64,000 nt of DNA from Hypericum androsaemum (taxonomy: Eukaryota; Streptophyta; Magnoliopsida; Malpighiales; Hypericaceae): assembly GCA_963995505.1 (NCBI GenBank), contig OZ023190.1, forward strand, positions 620,001 to 684,000, in the 5' to 3' direction. Shown in pieces: positions 47,738 to 61,703 of this stretch. Numbering within the stretch: position 1 is the stretch's first letter; every line of letters begins with the position of its first letter. The position numbers and the translations under genes were made by a program. The notes beneath the pieces are model-generated. The model was not told the origin of the DNA. It worked only from the letters and a program-made list of their open reading frames with translations, and made no database searches.

Positions 47738-48238
47738 CTAAGTGTTCTTCCCAGGGCCCGGGCTCTCGCTCCCTCCTCGCACAGGCGGGCTTCCCCTTGC
47801 CGACGTCCTCGATGTCGCCTTTGATCTGAAGCAAGGTTTTTAAAAACGATGACCAGTTGAACAGTCAATTGGACCAGATATTTTAAATATTTTTTAGTTT
47901 AAAATAATAAATAGACAAAATAATAAGTTTAAAAATCTATATTCTTGTTATGCTGGCCAATTTTTTTTATCTATGGTCTAATTTTCTTTGTTGATTTAGT
48001 GCGTGATCTGATTTTTTAAAATTTTTTTAGGTTGAGATGGGTAAAATTCGGTCGAATAAGGTAATCTGAGTTAACATATTTGACTAAACTACTTAGTCCG
48101 ACCAAAATTTGGGCGATTCGCAAAATTGGCGTTAGTACGTCCAACTGTCTGATTTGCACGTTTTTAAAAACCTTGATCTGAAATACCAACCGGCCGGCCT
48201 CCATTCAGGATCAGCCAAGTTCTGTCCAGTACCACTAC
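47738..48238 (-). pseudogene. Small secreted-peptide gene relic split by a MITE (unit C)
   Basis: Same relic as 4156-4656: MITE at 47832-48175, exon 1 missing. Confidence 0.5.
47832..48175. mobile_element. hAT-like MITE (unit C)
   Basis: Same insertion as 4250-4593, carried by the unit. Confidence 0.8.
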
Positions 48239-49273
48239 CTGGCCCCAGCACATGTTATAATTACCACATAGTTGGCAAAATCATGTCATGCATGTACTTA
48301 TAATTTGTATATTATATAATGGAGAGTTTTTTCTTGAATGGGTAAATTTCGTTAATAATATACGTAATATACACTAAATGTGTACTAGAATCCCTTCATT
48401 AAAAAATTGCAGTCGTGGACCTCAACTCTACAACAGCAAAATTCAATGAGATGAAAACCAATGCAGGAAAGAGTATCCGACACAGGGGACCTATATGTAA
48501 TTAGCTATATAATGGAGAGAGTTAACGTTATGCATATACGTACTTTAGGTCTTAGGTTGATTGATGTCTAAATTAGTGCATTTAAAAACCAAAGTAAAAC
48601 TGAACAATAATTTGAGAAATGTTAAGTAGAGGTATTTTTGTCATTTCAATAACAAAAATGAAGAATAATAGCGGATGACATCAGCGAAAGATACGAGAAA
48701 TATAATAAACTAAATATAGGAATCTTTATCATCTATTTTGATAATCGAGAAGTTAAATCATAGATTTAACCATATTCGAAGAATCTGATAATAATTTACC
48801 CAATATCTAATCACCCGAAAGAAATTCTTCGAAAAGATTACATCTTAAATGCAAAAGGAGAAATTCAGGTGCGACTTAAGTTCTTTCTTTTACTAGGAGT
48901 TCTTAATGTTCCGTTTTTCAAGTATTGCTTTCCATCTATGGTCTGTTCTTGATACAATGACCTAATTAAAAGATGTCCCAATTCTTTGAGATGGCGTAGA
49001 TCCATCCAATGCACCGGTTAATTTGACAGTTCGATTGTGGTCGGCGGCGGTCGTCTGCCTGAGGTCCTGTCGTTTGCTGGGGAGGGATTGTGTCGTTGAT
49101 GACGAGGTGGTAGGTTGAAACTGATAATCTAAAGGGGTATTGTAGTCTTTCAAATTAATTTAACGGTTGACTAATTATTAACTTAACATAAATTGAGCGC
49201 TTGGGGAATCTCAAGATAGCTTATATATTTTTTAAATATCTTAGTTCGAATATGAAGTAGTTGATTTATTCAT
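48239..49273. other. AT-rich spacer ending in a TNL promoter copy (unit C)
   Basis: Same content as 4657-5691; the promoter-like part starts near 48858. Confidence 0.5.
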
Positions 49274-49882
49274 ATGGACGCAACAGATAGATATATATCC
49301 AAGTTTACTAATAAATTAATTACTTATAGCATCCCAGTTGCTCTGATTCCTTGTAGGTCGCTTCGGAAATATAATATTATCAGTGGCTGCTCCACTGGAT
49401 AAAGCATAACGTCTTCTTCATCAACTTCCGAGGGAAAGACACCCGCAAGAAATTCACCAGCCACCTCCAATGGAACGGGATTGCTTCGTTCACGGACGAA
49501 GCAGACCGGCACTTTCGGGGACGGTTTTGAGAGGCTTATTCAGGATGCTCGGTACGGTACGCGTGTAAGGTGAAGAGTTGGCGGCGAGCTTTGAAGCAAA
49601 CCGCCGATCTCTCCGGCTGGGCTTCCGACAAAATGTAATTGTTCTTCCTTGGTACTCCTCTTCACTTTTATTAGATATGCTTCACTAGGAGTTTAGGGAT
49701 ATGCTTTTTGACTTGTTCAAGTTCACGCAAACAAGAGGCTCCATCGACGAAATAGACTTCACTTTTTATTCTCCGAAGGCTCTACACTTGCTTCTCCTCT
49801 GTTGCCGGAATAACTCATAAAATCTGTGTCTATGCTCCTGTTGACTAATAACTACACTTATACGTTGGATTAACCAAATATC
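49274..49882 (+). pseudogene. TNL relic: TIR exon and intron 1 only (unit C)
   Basis: Same relic as 5692-6300 with the same internal deletion; exon end near 49634. Confidence 0.85.
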
Positions 49883-50174
49883 TTCTCCAACATTGGCAAG
49901 TTTCGAACTCCGGGAAATAAATGGCCTTACTTATCAAAATAAAATTCATAACTTCAGAGGTCACATCTGCAAGCAACAAGGGCTTCACCCTAACATGCCA
50001 CTATTGATAAAGTAAATTTACAGTTCCAAAAAAAATGCCACTATTGTTGAAGGTAGGTGATATCTGACTTTTTAGAATTGGTACAATAAACAAACAGAAC
50101 ATTTTTTGACGTTAAAGTAAACGGTAATTGGAGCAAATAAATCCAATCCACCATGTGAGCTGTGCCATTTGGAC

Positions 50175-50779
50175 CTAACTCTGGCCCCCCGATTTCCAGC
50201 TCCAGCTACAGCTCCCAACTTGCTTCGGCGGGCTTCCCCTCGCCAACGCCCTTGATGTCACCTTTGATCTGAAGTACCAACCGGCCGGACTCCATTTAGG
50301 AGCAGCAAAGTTTCGTCCAGTACCACTACCTGGCCCACCACGTGTTATAATTACCACATAATTGACAAAATCGTGTCATACTATAATTTGTATATTATAT
50401 AATGGAGATATTTTTTTTTCATCGTTGAATTTTGTTAATAATATGCGTATTACACAATAAAAATGTAGTAGAATCTGCAAGTTGTAGTTGTGGACCATAT
50501 TGAAACCCTGCGACGACAAAATTCAATGAGACACCAAAGGAAAGAATACCCAATGCATGGAGCCTATATGTAATTAGCTATATCATGGAGATAGTTAACT
50601 TTATCCATATACGTACTTCAGGTCTTAGGTTTATGGAGAAAGGAGAAGAACAATAATTTGAGAAAGCTAAGAGTACCATTTGGAGGAACATCCCTGGCGG
50701 CGAGCTGCATCATCTGGGGGAGGACCAGCATCAGGGAAATTAAGATGAACACGTATGTTGAACGACGGGAGAAAGACAT
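50175..50779 (-). CDS. Putative small secreted peptide, copy 2 (unit C)
   Basis: Same two-exon model as 6593-7197: exon 1 50779-50677, exon 2 50329-50175, TATA-like box 50861-50855, 85 aa. Family not recognised. Confidence 0.45.
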
Positions 50780-52328
50780 GGTTTCCTTTTTGTTTCCTCT
50801 GGAAGAAATTAGGGTTTGATTTTACGCATGGAAGTCAGTTTGTGCACTACCTGCATTTATAATGGCACGGAAATTACTAGGAAATGATGCTAGTAAAAAA
50901 GCTTTAAGTTGAAAATATTTGAATGAAGATTTATAATGGCCTGCATCGATTTTCAAGGAAAATCAAACATTCTGTATTTCTCCCAATCCACTTCTTTGGT
51001 TTCTCCTTGCTTCAATTTTCTTCACCGTGTTCGACGCGCTCGAGAGGGTGACCAGAGATGGAGACAAGGGCTTGGAGGAGGAGGACCGGGGACTTCTCTC
51101 GCCGGCGAGGATCTCCGAGGACGGTGGCGGTCGTCTTCGATGGTCTTGGCGCCTAGGTTCTTCTGCAGAAAGGAAGGAGCTTTACTGTCGTCGTCGTCGA
51201 TGGTTTCGGCGCCTGGGTGGTTCTATTTATGTCGGGATTCGGAGATTTTGGTTGCGACTGTGGACAACACACGTCTAAATCCTTTCGCCTGTGGAACACA
51301 CGGCCCCGAGCGAGGTGATTGTGTCCGTCCCCTTGTGCTTTTGTTTTGGTGCTCCGGCGTGTGGGTCTCGGGGAGGTGAAGATTTGGTGCCCCGGGTTGA
51401 TCGGTGGAGGGAGAGAGAAGAGGCGGCAGCGACGCGACGGGACGGGGTTGGGCGACTGCGACGCTGCCGTTTTGTTTTCCCGCAGCTGTCCCTCAGGAGG
51501 TCCTCTGCCCGTTCGACCCGGAGAAGACGGCGGGACTGGGTCTTCGTCAAAGTTCCTCGGCAATTCTTTCCCTTAACTAATTTATTTATTTTTTAATTTT
51601 CTATAAAGGTATTTGAACCATTTACTTTATAAAAAAAATCAACCAATGACGTAATAACCAGAGTATAATAAATCCAAATTAAAAAATTTACAAAATCAGT
51701 AGGTAAATTACAAGTCCTGTGAGAGTAATTTCTCATATAGTTTAACAAAATTCTACCTCACAAGCTTGAACAAAAAAGAAAGTCTACCTCACAAGAGACC
51801 TCACCCACCCCACAAGTTCCAAGACAGGCCCTTCGCCATAGGGAGAGACGACGGCCCTTCTCACTACATGCTCGAATTCGAGTAGAACTTGATAGAAATG
51901 ATCACCATAAAACTCAAATATGCAATAATTTGATCCAAGTAAACATTTGGACGTTGATTACTCCTCCATCCATCTTCGCTTGACAAGATAAACTGTTTAT
52001 GGTAATTTCGTAATTGTCAAATTATCAATTAGAGTACTTTTAGTTGATAATTTGCAGATATTGGTGGTACATCAAGCTTCGAAGACACTCACAAGCAGCA
52101 ATAAGCTATGTCCAAAAACAATAAACTCTCTCTCTCAGATATTTTAAAAAAAATTTTGGGTGAAATCTGAGATATTTTAGTTACAACAACATAACTTACA
52201 TTCCGTAATTGGCTAAGTGGCTGTGCTTTATCAGCTTTAAATATCTCCAAGGAACCAATTCGAGGAATACGTAACTGGATGTCGCCTAGTATAGGAGCTT
52301 TTTTTTATAGGTCTAGCATAGGAGCTTT
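50780..52328. other. Peptide-gene promoter, GC-rich island and AT-rich spacer (unit C)
   Basis: Same content as 7198-8746; GC-rich island at 51022-51563. Confidence 0.4.
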
Positions 52329-52472
52329 TTAATCCGGAGGTGGCTCCTCTACGACATGTAGGCCTATTGGTTTGGAGAACCCTAGGTTAGCTAGGTGGTC
52401 CGCTTCCTCGTAGGCCTGAACACTTAACACTCCATTTCCACTTGAGTTCTTGTTGAATCCGAGCCAGGAAGG
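52329..52472 (-). pseudogene. RNase H-like scrap (unit C)
   Basis: Same fragment as 8747-8890. Confidence 0.4.
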
Positions 52473-53269
52473 GTCCTGGAGTATATGGTTGAGTTTGTGG
52501 CTTACAATGAAGCCTACTATTGAGTTTGGCGAGAAAATAAATATATAAAAAATTATTTTTCTGTTTTGTTTTGGACTCCTAATTAGACATAAATAGATTA
52601 TTTGATGTAAAAAGTTTTGCCTCTATATAAATGGATGTTACCCAAGGGTTTTGTAAGGCTCTGTGACTCGGATCTATCAATAAAAGTTCTCCTTTCTCCC
52701 CGTGGACGTAGGCATTAGGATGCCAAGAAAGCTCGAAAGCTCGAGCTTGGGGGCTGGCTCCAAGTGATTGAACAAAGATGGTGAGAAAGTTGAGATGGTC
52801 TTATTGATGGCGATATATATATGGTCCGAGGTAAAATCGGTGGAGTCGGATTGGTCTTGTAAGATCTCATTTCTTCATGGGGCCGTATTTCGTCAAGGTG
52901 GAGTTTTTGTTGAAGTTCGGATGGAGCTTCATGGTTCGTCCACGAGATGATTTCTCGCCAAGGTGGAGACTGTTGAGTTTGGCGAGAAAATAAGTAAAAG
53001 AGGAATTATTTTTCTATTTTGTTTCAGACTTCTAATTGGACCTAAATAGATTACTTGATGTACAAGGATTTGCCTCTATATAAAGGCATGTTACCCAATA
53101 GTTTTGTAAGGCTTTGTGATTCGAATCCATCAATAAAAGTTCTCATTTCTCCCCGTGGATGTAGGCATTAGGCCGAACTACATTACCTCTTGTGTCCATG
53201 TTCTTTGTACGTTTTGTTCTCGAAGTTGTTGAATTCTTAACAAGTAGTATGAAGCGATAAAGTTGGAGG

Positions 53270-54005
53270 ATGTCGGATCGCGGAGCGAAGTTTGCTCTTG
53301 TGAAGTTCGATGGTTCATCGAATTTTGGGTTATAGCAAAGGCGTGTCAAGAATCTCCTCGTGCAACAAGGAATGGTCATCGCGCTCTTAGGGAAGAAGCC
53401 TGAGAAGATGGAAGAGCAAGAGTGGGAAGAGTTAGAGGCCAAGGCGGTGGCGACAATTCGCTTGTTCTTGACGGACGATGTAATATATCACGTCATGGAT
53501 GAGGAGTCACCAGCTGAGGTATGGAAGAAACTGGAGGCAAGGTATATGTCTAAGTCTTTGTCGAACAAATTTTATCTTAAGCAAAGATTGTACGGGCTCA
53601 AGATACAGGATGGCTCGAATTTGAGCTAACACGTTAATATTTTCAGTCAACTTGTGAGCGACTTGAGAAAGGTTGATGTGAAGTTCGAGGAAGAAGACAA
53701 GGCATTGTTGCTCCTGAATTCCTTACCGGGCTCCTACGAAAACTTAGTTACAGCTCTAACTTGGGGGAAGAAGTCCCTGGTGTTGGAAGATATCACAAGT
53801 GCTCTGCTAGAGTTTCATCAAAGGAGAAAAATTGGCGATGAACAAGCGGAAGGGCTGGTCGTGAGGGGTAGCCATGTTGGTCGTAGTGAAGATGGAAAAG
53901 GATTTAGGTCGAGGTCAAAAAGGTTCAAAGAAAATTTCTTCGAGTGCAGAGAAAAAGGGCATGTGAAGAAGCTGCCAACTCTCAATCAGTTCCAAAACCC
54001 CGCAA
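53270..54005 (+). pseudogene. copia gag relic (unit C)
   Basis: Same as 9688-10423, with stops at 53333-53335 and 53627-53629. Confidence 0.85.
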
Positions 54006-54891
54006 GGGGGGGGGGGGGGGGGGGGGTAATCACACTGTGGCAGGCGGAGTCAGCGGCCTGCAAACGGGCGGCGTGCGAGCTCTGGTTAGCTAAAACCAGC
54101 CGACGAGCAGACGGTCGGAGAATTGGCAGCAGCAGGAAGGGCGTCGGGATTCAGACCCGTGAGTCAGGTTCTTCTCCTCAAGCGGGTCCCCCAATTTCTC
54201 TTCTTCAAGGGATGGACCTCTTCTGATCGGTGGTCGACGGCGGGAATAAGAGGTAGCAGAGCGGGTCTCCAATCTTTGTGGCCTCAGACGGCTACAAGCT
54301 TGTCGGTGGCGGCGCTGCAAGAGGACACTTCAATTGGGTTTTCACCGAAATCCTATTTTTTGTTTTCTTTTTTTTCCTTTTTATATTTTTTTTCTCTGAA
54401 CAACAAACACACGATCAAGCAAGATTGAACACTCCGCAGGATGAACAAAGCTCTGATACCACCTGACGTAGCGTAGTAAAAACTAAAATAAAGGATAAAA
54501 GGGATATGACAATTCCGATGTGAAAATTGCCTGGATAAAACTAGATCGGAAGGGGCTCAATGCATCACCTAACTCTCTAGGTTGTCTCAAGGATGGATTT
54601 GAGCATGTCAATGCTTGATCAAGAAAATGGGATTGGAAACACACAGCTCGGCCGCAACGAAAGAGAAATGCTCTTTCACAAAGCCCTCGGGTTATTCAAT
54701 AATCAACTCTCAATAATATATAATAAGACAATAAGTAGCTAGCCTATATATAAGAAAATAGCAAAATCTAATATAACCTAAAAGGCCTAAAACTAGTGAA
54801 AAGCCCAAATACGACAAAAGGGCCAAAACAGAATAAAATATCGAGTATTAAAAGTCCAACTAATAACTATAAAATATATGTGCCTATGTCA
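54006..54891 (-). mobile_element. Nested LTR-element fragment (unit C)
   Basis: Same as 10424-11309: LTR 54464-54891, primer site 54450-54461, G run 54006-54026. Confidence 0.72.
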
Positions 54892-54941
54892 GATCTTCTT
54901 TCTGTTTTGTTAAGTCCAAAGCATTCTGATTCGTAAATTTT

Positions 54942-55612
54942 GGATAGCGCTTGTTCCTTTAATATGGCGCCTAAGAAAGGGTGGTTTGACACCTACAAGT
55001 TCGTTGATTAAGGTATAGTGACTATGGGTGATGGTTCTACTTGTAGAATTGCTGGCATAAGAGACTTGAGAATCAAGATGTGGGATGGTGTTGAGAGAAA
55101 ATTGTGTGGGGTTAAGCATGTTCCGAATTTGGAGAGGAATTTAATCTCATTAGAAGTCTTGAATTATAGCGGGTACAGCTATAAGGTTGTAGGCGGGCTA
55201 ATTGAGGTAGAGAAGGATGTTGTGGTGGTGATGAATGGTGAAAGGGATGCTAGAAACACCTACAGGTTAGTGGAGAATACAGTTGTAGGTGGACTCACCT
55301 TGTTGGGTTCCGATGGAGGGGAAAAAAGCTCTCGTGTGATGGAGCGAAAGCTTGACATGAATGGTTTGAGTGGAGTTGGGATTCGCGAAGATAAAGTTAG
55401 CAAGTTTTCGCTATGATTGTCTAAAGATACGTGCACGTAAAAGGTGTTAGATAGGTTTTGCATGGGGAATGCGAAGCCGTTGATAACACCACGGACGAAT
55501 CAAGTATCTCATTCAAGGCCGAACGGTGGAGTTCGTGGCATGTCGAGGGTTCTACTTGGTGGAACAAAAGGTTGTCCTTTATATACTATGGTACGTAGTA
55601 TTGGTTTGAGGT
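54942..55612 (+). pseudogene. copia protease and RT-tail scraps (unit C)
   Basis: Same as 11360-12030. Confidence 0.75.
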
Positions 55613-56536
55613 AAGAAGGTCCAGCGGAAAAGTAGTTCGATGTTGCGGAGCATGGGGTTAACCGGAAGATAGAGAGCGCATCTATTGATCGCAAGGTTGC
55701 TTCAGCAGGTAGACTTACTAGTTGGGATTCAATGGAGGTTGGAGGGAAGATGCCAAGCAAGCTCGTAAGCTCGAGCTTGGGGGCTAGCTCCAAGTGATTG
55801 AACAAAGGTGGTGAGAAAGTTGAGATGGTCTTATTGATGACGATATATCTATGGTCCGAGGTGAAATTAGTGGAGTTGGATTAGTCTTGCAAGATCTCAT
55901 CTCTTCATGGGGCGGTGTTTCGTCAAGGTGGAGTTTTTGTTGAAGTTCGGATGGAGCTTCATGGTTCGTCCACATGATGATTTCTCGGCAAAGTAGAGAT
56001 TGTTGAGTTTGGCGAGAAAATAAGTAAAAGAGGAATTATTTTCCTGTTTTATTTCGGACTCCTAATTGGACCTAAATAGATTACTTGATGTACAAGGGTT
56101 TGCGTCTATATAAATGCATGTTACCCAAAGATTTTGTAAGGCTTTGTGACTCGGATCCATCAATAAAAGTTTTCCTTTCTCCCCGTGGACGTAGATATTA
56201 GGCAGAACCACGTTACCTCTTGTGTCCGTGTTCTTTGCGCATTTTGTTCTCGAAGTTGCTGAATTCTTGACACCTACTACGAAAGTGGAGTCCGGTTCAA
56301 TTATCAACTTCTTGACTCTAACTGATTTTGCTAGCACTAGGTCATAATATTATAGGTGTTTGGTTATATTATTATAGGTTGTCCAAATAAATCTAACACT
56401 GTCCAAAAAGTATCGCAACCTTCAAAGTGACGGAGATCAAAAGAAAGAAAAAAAACAAAGAGAGAAGCACAAGAAGATAGAAGCAGAGACCTCACAGTTG
56501 GGAACCAAAACCCACAAGAGTAGACCGAACTGAGGT

Positions 56537-57332
56537 GTCATAGGTACAAGGGTGATGCCCTACATTCTATGAAAGGTTTAATGTCGCTCAGAAAACTGCA
56601 CCTCAACTGTTGCTATTTGAAGAAGACATCAAGTACCTCACCCATCTCTGGGAAATCGACTTGTCCAATAGCAAGCGTCTCAGTTTAATACCCAAGCTTC
56701 CACCGAGCCTGCATTACCTAGATGCGTCTGACTGCACATCTCTGCAAAAATATGACCACATTTCATTACCACGAGTTGATCTTGGACTTGGTTCACGATC
56801 ACACTTGCACTTGAAGTTTCTTAACTGCTTTGATTTGGAGCGAGATGCAAGGAACAATATCTGGAGTGACTTCTGGTTCAGAATTCTGTTCGTTCTGGTA
56901 TATTCATCTCTCTCTATCTCTCAAACGCAACGACAGATTTGCATTATTTTTTGGAGAACCTCATTTACAATCTTTTATCACAGGTCCCTCTGGTGGAGCG
57001 GCATGTCTTTGCGTCCTGGGAATTTGCTATTGGACAACTACAGGATAGGATCTTCATTACAGGTGAAGGCCAACTGCAGGAGAAGACTGCACCCTCTTCG
57101 ATTTATATTCTGTGCAGTTGTAGCTGCTCCCCGCGAATTTGCTTCAGGTCTGAGGATGCTCACAATTACCTGCCAGTGCGTATCCAAGTCTGGAGAAACT
57201 TTTCATTCACGAGGCCGCTTCAGGTTCCAATCTCTATCCGAAAGAGAGCACACAATCATATGGTGTGATGGCTTCAGTCCCTCTCATTTCTATTTCAATG
57301 AAGCCATGTTTCGATTTTCTGCTGTGATAAGT
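56537..57332 (+). pseudogene. TNL relic: last LRRs and C-JID (unit C)
   Basis: Same relic and lesions as 12955-13750. Confidence 0.88.
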
Positions 57333-57972
57333 AGATTATTTTTTATTCGAATTAGATTATTACTCCTTTGATGATTAACTAATTACAAGACGAGAAAAAG
57401 AGCAAGTCTTATCTAAGAATCGCATTTATTATTACGTGATCAATGGTCGGTTACTCAGTTTGTGGTAAATGATGTCCAAGCTTTTATAATCATTTTCCGA
57501 AATTTCCTACTGGTTGGAGAATGGGTCGTCAAAATTAAGTGTTGCATGGATTCCAAGTACAACTCTCGTTCTCGTTCTCGTTCTCAGACTATTTTGATGG
57601 TTCCATAACATTTTCGGTGAGAATTTTTACCATGTATCTATTGTTTCTGTAATACCACGGACAAACAGTCACGTCCGATTAACAAAACATCTCTTCCGAC
57701 ATTCACAAGTTCTGAGCTCGAGAAGTCAATGGCCTTACTTATCAAAATAAAATTCATAACTTTGAAGGTCACAGCTGCAAGCAACAAGGGCTGCACCCTA
57801 ACATGCCACTATCACCAAAAACAAACATGCCACTATAATTGAAGGTATGTGATATCTTGCTTAGAGAATTGGTACAATGAACAAACAAAACCTTTTTATA
57901 TAGAAGTAAATGGCAATTAATGATATTGGAGCAAATAAATCCAATCCACCATGTTAGTTGTGCCATTTGGAC
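57333..57972. other. Third TNL 3'-flank block (unit C)
   Basis: Same content as 13751-14390; the microsatellite is near 57565. Confidence 0.5.
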
Positions 57973-58582
57973 CTAAGTGTTCTTCCCAGGGTCCAAATGG
58001 CTCTCGCTCCCTCCTTGCACCGGCGGGCTTCCCCTCGCCGACGTCCTTGTTGTCACCTTTGATCTGAAGTACCAACCGACCGGGCTCCATTCAAGATCGG
58101 CCAAGTTCCGTCCAGTACCAGTGCCTGACCCCAGCACGTGTTATAATTACCACACAATTGGCAAAATAATGTCATACATGTACATGCAATTTGTATATTA
58201 TATAATGGAAATAGTTTTTTAAATAGTTAAGTGTTAATTAACAATATATGTATTACACACTAAAAGTGTAAAATCCTGTCAATATTTATTAGAATCATGT
58301 GACGGCAAAACCTAATGAAATAAAAACCAATGCAAGAAATAGTACCCGCGATAATACCAAAGCGACCTATTTGTAATTAGCTATTTAATGGAGATAGTTA
58401 ACGTTATGCATATACGTACTTCAGGTCTTAGGTTTATGGAGAAAGGAGAAGAACAATAATTTGAGAAAGCTAAGAGTACCATTTGGAGGAACATCCCTCG
58501 CGTCGAGCTCCATCATCTTGGGGAGGACCAGCATCAGGGAAATTAAGATGAACAAGTGCATTAAAGGACGGGAGAAATACAT
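57973..58582 (-). CDS. Putative small secreted peptide, copy 3 (unit C)
   Basis: Same two-exon model as 14391-15000: exon 1 58582-58480, exon 2 58124-57973, TATA-like box 58664-58658, 84 aa. Confidence 0.45.
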
Positions 58583-60290
58583 GGTTTCCTTTTTGTTTCC
58601 TCTGAAAGAAATTAGGGTTTGATTTTACGCATGGAATTCAGTTTATGCACTACCTGCATTTATAATGGCATGGAAATTACTAAGAAATGATGCTAGTCAA
58701 AAAGTTTTTAAGTTCAAAATATTTGAATGAAGATTTTTTTGTTCTTGTGAATAGATAAAGTTCAACCTTTTTATGCCGATCCACTACCTCAAAATGATGC
58801 TAGTCGGAAATTGAATTAATTCTTAATTCTGTGTTATTATCTATTATTTTAAAATTTTGTGTTAAATATAAAAATCTGAATATCATTTCTTAGATACATG
58901 GTCAGTCGTTATTGCATATTCTCATCTCATGATACAAAGGTAAATATGTACTGGAAAATTTCAAATTGTTGACTAGGAAAATATTAATTTTAAAGAGCTA
59001 CTGGTATTTTATGTGTCGTTCCACTTCCAATGCCATGCGATGTGGCTATTGAGAGATATCATGGTCCAAGAGCATTTAATCAAAAGTGGAAAGAATATAT
59101 CGTACATTAGACGTTGTCTTGGAAATATAATGCTATCTTCCCCTCTCTTTTTTTCAAGACAAAAAATTTGCTTAATTACAATATAGTTAACAAAAGTCTA
59201 CCTCACACAAGACGTTACTGCAGACTCGAATTTAAGAAGAACCTGATTTATTGTATGACATGACCATCATAAAAATATTAGAGAGAGGCTCTTTGCCGGA
59301 GGTCCTTGTCGTTCGCTGGGGAGGGATTGTGGTGTTGAAGAAGAGGTAGTAGGTAGGTTAAGGCTTATCTAAGGGTGTGCCTTTTCAAATCAATTTAACG
59401 GTCGACTAGTTATTAATGTAACGCAAAAATTTAAGTGTATGCTTTTCCCAAATCTCAAAAAATCAAATGCTCATTTTTCTGAATTAGTGATTCTAAATCA
59501 TAATTACCCCATATCTCATAGATAAGTTTCAACTATTTTGCAATAGTTTGACCAAGTAAACCAACATAGATAAGGGGGTTAACAAAGATATTAAAAATGT
59601 ATTACGAGTTAACCAATTCTTGGATGATGCATGAACGGTGACGTAATTGTATTTTTTTCTGAAGAAGTATAATCTCATTAATGCACTTTTGAAGTAAATA
59701 TATTAAAAACATCATGCCGGGCCAGTGAGTTAAGAACAAGTACAAAATCTTGGAAATGGACAAAAGCCGGACCAATGAGTTCATTCCGAGAGGCACCTAT
59801 AAATGGACCGGACTAACCGAAGACTCCAACGGAATTTAATTCATGATTCGATTTGATTTGTCCAAAATTTGATTCGAATTTATCTCGAGACGAATTGAAT
59901 ACGATTCAAGATTTTATCTATAATTCGTTTCGAATTCGTCCATATTATGCAAAAAATTTTAAAAAATAGAATATATGTGAAAGGAAAAAAACTCCACCAT
60001 TAAGTGCAAGCTAATTTTTTAATTTATTTTTTTTCCAAAAAAATGTTAAACACTAAACCTTAATTTTGAAATATATAAAAAATTGAATTTTTTGAATTTT
60101 CTAAAAAATTGATTATTTATTTTTTTTGAAAATTTTTCAAAGAATTTGATAGTTTTTGAATTTTTTAATTAAAATTTAAAATTTTAAAAATAATTCAAAT
60201 TCGACGAAGTATAAACCGTATTCAAATACGGTTTAATATTTTGATAAATTTGAATTCGAACTAATTCGATTTGAAATCGATCCAATTCGA
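58583..60290. other. Non-coding stretch with promoter relic and AT-rich block (unit C)
   Basis: Matches 15001-16708; promoter relic at 59292-59432, AT-rich block at 59832-60287. Confidence 0.5.
60213..60234. repeat. Perfect 22-bp palindrome (unit C)
   Basis: Same as 16631-16652. The unit B copy lies in the gap. Confidence 0.7.
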
Positions 60291-60495
60291 ATGGTTGCAT
60301 CCCCTTGGATTTATCTTTTGTGCCGTTGTAGCTGTTGCCGACAAGCTTGCTTCAGGAAGCTCACAATTAGCATCCATTGCATATCCAAGTCTGGAGAAAA
60401 TTTTCTTTCAAGAGGCCGCTTCAGGTTTCAATCTCTATCGGTCTATCCGAAAGAGCGCACACAATCTTATGGTGTGATGGCTTCAGTCCCTCTCA
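60291..60495 (+). pseudogene. TNL relic: C-JID scrap (unit C)
   Basis: Same as 16709-16913. Confidence 0.8.
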
Positions 60496-60663
60496 AATGG
60501 GCCGCTCAACTGAAGGTGAGATGGATCGGGCTGGGGGTAAAATGCAGGTGAGCCTTTGTGGTGAAAATGGTGTGATAATGGGTCGGACTGTTAGATTGGA
60601 AATGGTTTTGTATGCAAATGGGCCGGATGTTGATATTTTTAACGCAAGAATTGCAAGAACTCC

Positions 60664-60783
60664 AAATGGTCTGGTAATGGTCCACCGGAATCAGTTTGGC
60701 ACCTCTTCGTGGACTGTCCTCGTACCAAACAGATTTGGGAATCTCAGGCAATTCCTGTTGTTTGCGGAGGTTGGTGTACTTGA
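60664..60783 (+). pseudogene. LINE zinc-binding scrap (unit C)
   Basis: Same as 17082-17201. Confidence 0.5.
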
Positions 60784-60809
60784 TTAGGATCTACGGCAGT
60801 CGAGGTAAG

Positions 60810-61703
60810 TGTTGGACACTTTCTCCGTAAGACGAGATTGCCCCGTATATTTCAGTGCGGTACGGGCTACGGCAATCGTCTCCAAGATACAACAACTGTT
60901 CGGGCGTTTCCAAGAACGTTGCACACGTATCTCAAAACTTTCGGGCGAACCCTTATATACCCAGAACTTTCGGACTCTTGTAAGTGAAGAACGGAAGAGA
61001 GAAGAAGACAACAATGCTATGGAGAATGCACTTGCTGCTGGGATGAGGAAAATGGCAAGGGGGCAGGCCTATTTATAGGCTGGAGGAGGCAGGGAAGCAG
61101 CCACCCCGAAAAAATGCATCTGTTCGTCCAGCAGGCTGGCTGGCTGCGCTCGTGGCCCTTCGGTGGCTTCTAGATCCTTCCAGGCACGCTCGTGGCCCTT
61201 CGTTGGCTTCTGGATCCTTCCAGGCACGCCCAGACTATGCTGGCGCCCTTTCGCGAGGGATCTCGTAACCCTTCAGCCTTCTGGAAGTCTCCTGGACATT
61301 CCAGCCCTTCATGTTTCTTCGATGGCCATCCTGGAAGGTGCTCGCAGCTCCTCGTCACTTCGGTAGCTGCGCAGCTCTCTCCGGACCCGGGCAAAATACT
61401 TAAGGCTCCTTCAGCTCCTCGCGACGATGCGCACGTGCGAAGTGCTAAGTGCGCCATAAAGCGCCCATTGCGACCTGCGTCCAATGCGCCATGCGCACAC
61501 GCACCGTCCTCGCAGCTAGCGGTGGGTCACCCTTTAGGTAGTCAATCAAGTTGAGAGGTAAGGAGAGAAATTCCTTATAAACAAGGAAATCCTCCTTGCT
61601 CCATTCAATGTGGTACACATCCACTGCTTAACTTGACTTTGGGCCTTCCACTTGGGTCTTTCCAATTTGGGCCAAATGTATTAAATATGCATTCAACCCA
61701 ACA
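60810..61703 (-). repeat. copia 3' LTR (unit C)
   Basis: Same as 17228-18121; 40-bp direct repeat at 61148-61187 and 61188-61227. Confidence 0.85.

Larger units (their letters stand above)
52518..56272 (+). mobile_element. Three-LTR Ty1/copia relic (unit C)
   Basis: Same element as 8936-12690, with CCTAC at 52513-52517 and 56273-56277. LTRs at 52518-52719, 52971-53242 and 56001-56272. It carries a C to T difference at 55868 relative to the other two units. Confidence 0.88.
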
